Assembly (NCBI GenBank): GCA_964361185.1
Contig: CAYHZS010000006.1
Location: 1-21,552, forward strand
Source: JBAZYZ01 sp964361185
Lineage (GTDB): Bacteria > Patescibacteriota > Minisyncoccia > Phycocordibacterales > VMEP01
Direction of reading: 5' to 3'
DNA length: 21,552 nucleotides
Positions 20,250 to 21,552 of this stretch are shown here, piece by piece. Within the stretch, counting starts at the first letter, position 1. Each line of letters starts with the position of its first letter. The notes below the pieces were generated by a model. That model made no database searches. It saw nothing but the letters and a program-made list of their open reading frames with translations, and was not told the origin of the DNA. The position numbers and the translations under genes were made by a program.

Positions 20250-21552
20250 CTACTTCGTTGGTTCATCCCCTCCTTCCTTGAATTCTGCGTCTTTGGGTAT
20301 GTTCTCCCCTTCCTTCTTTTCTCCCTCGGGGGTTGCTTGCCCCGAGCTTGTCGAGGGGTTTGCTTTAGCCATCGCTTCGCCTATTTTTTGCATCGTTTGG
20401 GAAAGCTCTTCCGTGGCCTTTTTAATAGCTTCAATATCCTGGCCATCTTTAACTTTTTTCAAAGCTTCAACTTTCTCCGTTACCGTGCTTTTGATATTGT
20501 CTTCAATTTTGCCCTCCGCATCCTTAAGCGCCTTTTCTGCCGTGTATATTATCATCTCGCTCCCATTTTTTAACTCGGCTAATTCTCTTTTCTTTTTGTC
20601 TTCTTCTGCGTGAACTGCAGCATCATCCTGCATTTTCTTTATATCGGCATCCGTAAGACCGGAACTAGCCTCGATTCTTATAGATTGCGTCTTTCCGCTT
20701 GATTTATCCTTAGCAGTTACGCTCAGTATGCCGTTCGCGTCAACATCGAAAGTTACTTCAATTTGAGGCATTCCTCGCGGAGATGGCGGGATGCCGTCTA
20801 AAATAAATCGCCCTAAAGATTTATTGTCCGGCGCCATTGGGCGCTCGCCTTGCACTATGTGAATTTCCACTGACGTTTGGTTATCGGCAGCAGTAGAAAA
20901 TACCTGGGTACGCGCGGTTGGTATGGTGGTGTTTTTCTCTATGAGTTTTGTGGCGACATTACCCATAGTCTCAATGCCAAGGGAAAGAGGGATTACATCG
21001 AGAAGCAAAACATCCTTGACATCGCCCTGAAGCACTCCCGCTTGGACTGCTGCTCCCAAAGCCACGACTTCATCAGGGTTTATTGAGCGGTTCGGCTCTT
21101 TGCCGAAATAATTTTTTACGGCCGCCACGATAGCCGGCATGCGGGTTTGTCCGCCAACCATGACAATCTCGTCTATATCGGTTGTTTTAAAAGGAGAGTT
21201 TTCAATTGCCCTTCTAGCGATTTCCATAGAACGGTCTATGAATTCGCGCGAGATTTCTTCAAGGGATACACGGCTCATTTTAATAAGCAGATGCTTGGGT
21301 CCCGAAGCATCGCTTGTGATAAAAGGTATATTGATTTCGGTTTCAGTCGTGGTGGAAAGCTCATGCTTCGCTTTTTCAGCCGCTTCCTTCAAGCGCTGAA
21401 GCGCCAAATTATCTTTGGTCACGTCTATACCTGATTCTTTTCTGAATTCGTCTCCAATCCACTTTATTATCTTCTGGTCTATGTCTTCACCGCCTAAATG
21501 AGAGTCGCCATCAACTGATTTCACCTCAACCACGTCTCCACTTACTTCCAGT
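20250..21552 (-). CDS. dnaK: Chaperone DnaK (Hsp70), partial at the window edge
   Basis: The window holds the C-terminal about 433 residues; the reading frame is open to the last base (LEVSGDVVEVKS...), so the N-terminal ATPase lobe lies outside. Visible nucleotide-binding-domain marks include DSHLGGEDID and IVMVGGQTRMP. The interdomain linker is DVLLLDVIPLSLGIE, and the substrate-binding domain has VQGERPMAPDNKSLG and GIPPSPRGMPQIEVTFDVDANGIL. The helical lid follows. The tail is acidic and disordered, and contains an NPSTSSGQA stretch encoded by a palindromic repeat (20340-20358). It ends in DEPTK. Confidence 0.97.
   Translation of the reverse strand, partial: LEVSGDVVEVKSVDGDSHLGGEDIDQKIIKWIGDEFRKESGIDVTKDNLALQRLKEAAEKAKHELSTTTETEINIPFITSDASGPKHLLIKMSRVSLEEISREFIDRSMEIARRAIENSPFKTTDIDEIVMVGGQTRMPAIVAAVKNYFGKEPNRSINPDEVVALGAAVQAGVLQGDVKDVLLLDVIPLSLGIETMGNVATKLIEKNTTIPTARTQVFSTAADNQTSVEIHIVQGERPMAPDNKSLGRFILDGIPPSPRGMPQIEVTFDVDANGILSVTAKDKSSGKTQSIRIEASSGLTDADIKKMQDDAAVHAEEDKKKRELAELKNGSEMIIYTAEKALKDAEGKIEDNIKSTVTEKVEALKKVKDGQDIEAIKKATEELSQTMQKIGEAMAKANPSTSSGQATPEGEKKEGENIPKDAEFKEGGDEPTK
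20340..20358. repeat. Short GC-rich palindromic repeat inside the dnaK tail
   Basis: CCCCGAGCTTGTCGAGGGG forms an imperfect hairpin (CCCCGA against TCG-A-GGGG with a bulged A). Read in the dnaK frame it gives PSTSSGQA, and on the opposite strand it gives CPELVEG. I remember both peptide strings as recurring, apparently unrelated insertions in CPR and metagenomic proteins. One copy is present in this window. Confidence 0.65.

Overview
The window reads as a piece of a Candidate Phyla Radiation (Patescibacteria) genome, most likely a Parcubacteria-type lineage. This is an inference from compact genes, 0-40 nt junctions, minimal aminoacyl-tRNA synthetases, an AT-leaning composition, and a short CPELVEG/PSTSSGQA-encoding repeat inside dnaK that I remember from such genomes. 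UGA behaves as a stop (scpB ends in TGA overlapping the next ATG), so the standard bacterial code applies. Almost every gene is on the minus strand, so transcription runs from high to low coordinates.

From the right: dnaK (cut by the window edge), a zinc-ribbon membrane protein, dnaJ and a PlsC-type acyltransferase. Next comes a three-gene set: an alpha/beta hydrolase, a SAM methyltransferase and a multi-TM sensor histidine kinase with no adjacent response regulator. An accessory stretch (about 14.6 to 12.4 kb) follows. It holds a perfect 34-bp palindrome, a heptamer tandem repeat, a 51-aa Gly/Met/Trp-rich membrane protein, and a self-contained unit of promoter, T-box leader, GCS2-type carboxylate-amine ligase and terminator. 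A gamma-glutamylcyclotransferase gene lies just beyond.

The trpS-hypothetical-aspS cluster comes next. Between aspS and scpA sits a 780-bp gap with two plus-strand small units. Each has a Shine-Dalgarno-led ORF of 77 or 78 codons, a shared Cys motif and its own terminator; the first is also strongly structured as RNA. The left 9 kb is one dense run: scpA-scpB-DD-carboxypeptidase-mraY-HAM1/ITPA-ftsW-murG-gltX-M23 peptidase. It joins chromosome segregation, the lipid steps and polymerisation of peptidoglycan, and its remodelling.

Points that stand out: the T-box in front of a gamma-glutamyl-type ligase, the paired plus-strand small genes, a recurrent arrangement in which a -10 box lies only 5-11 nt before the start codon (predicting leaderless or near-leaderless mRNAs), and unusual active-site motifs in MraY. 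No tRNA, rRNA, CRISPR array or insertion sequence was recognised.
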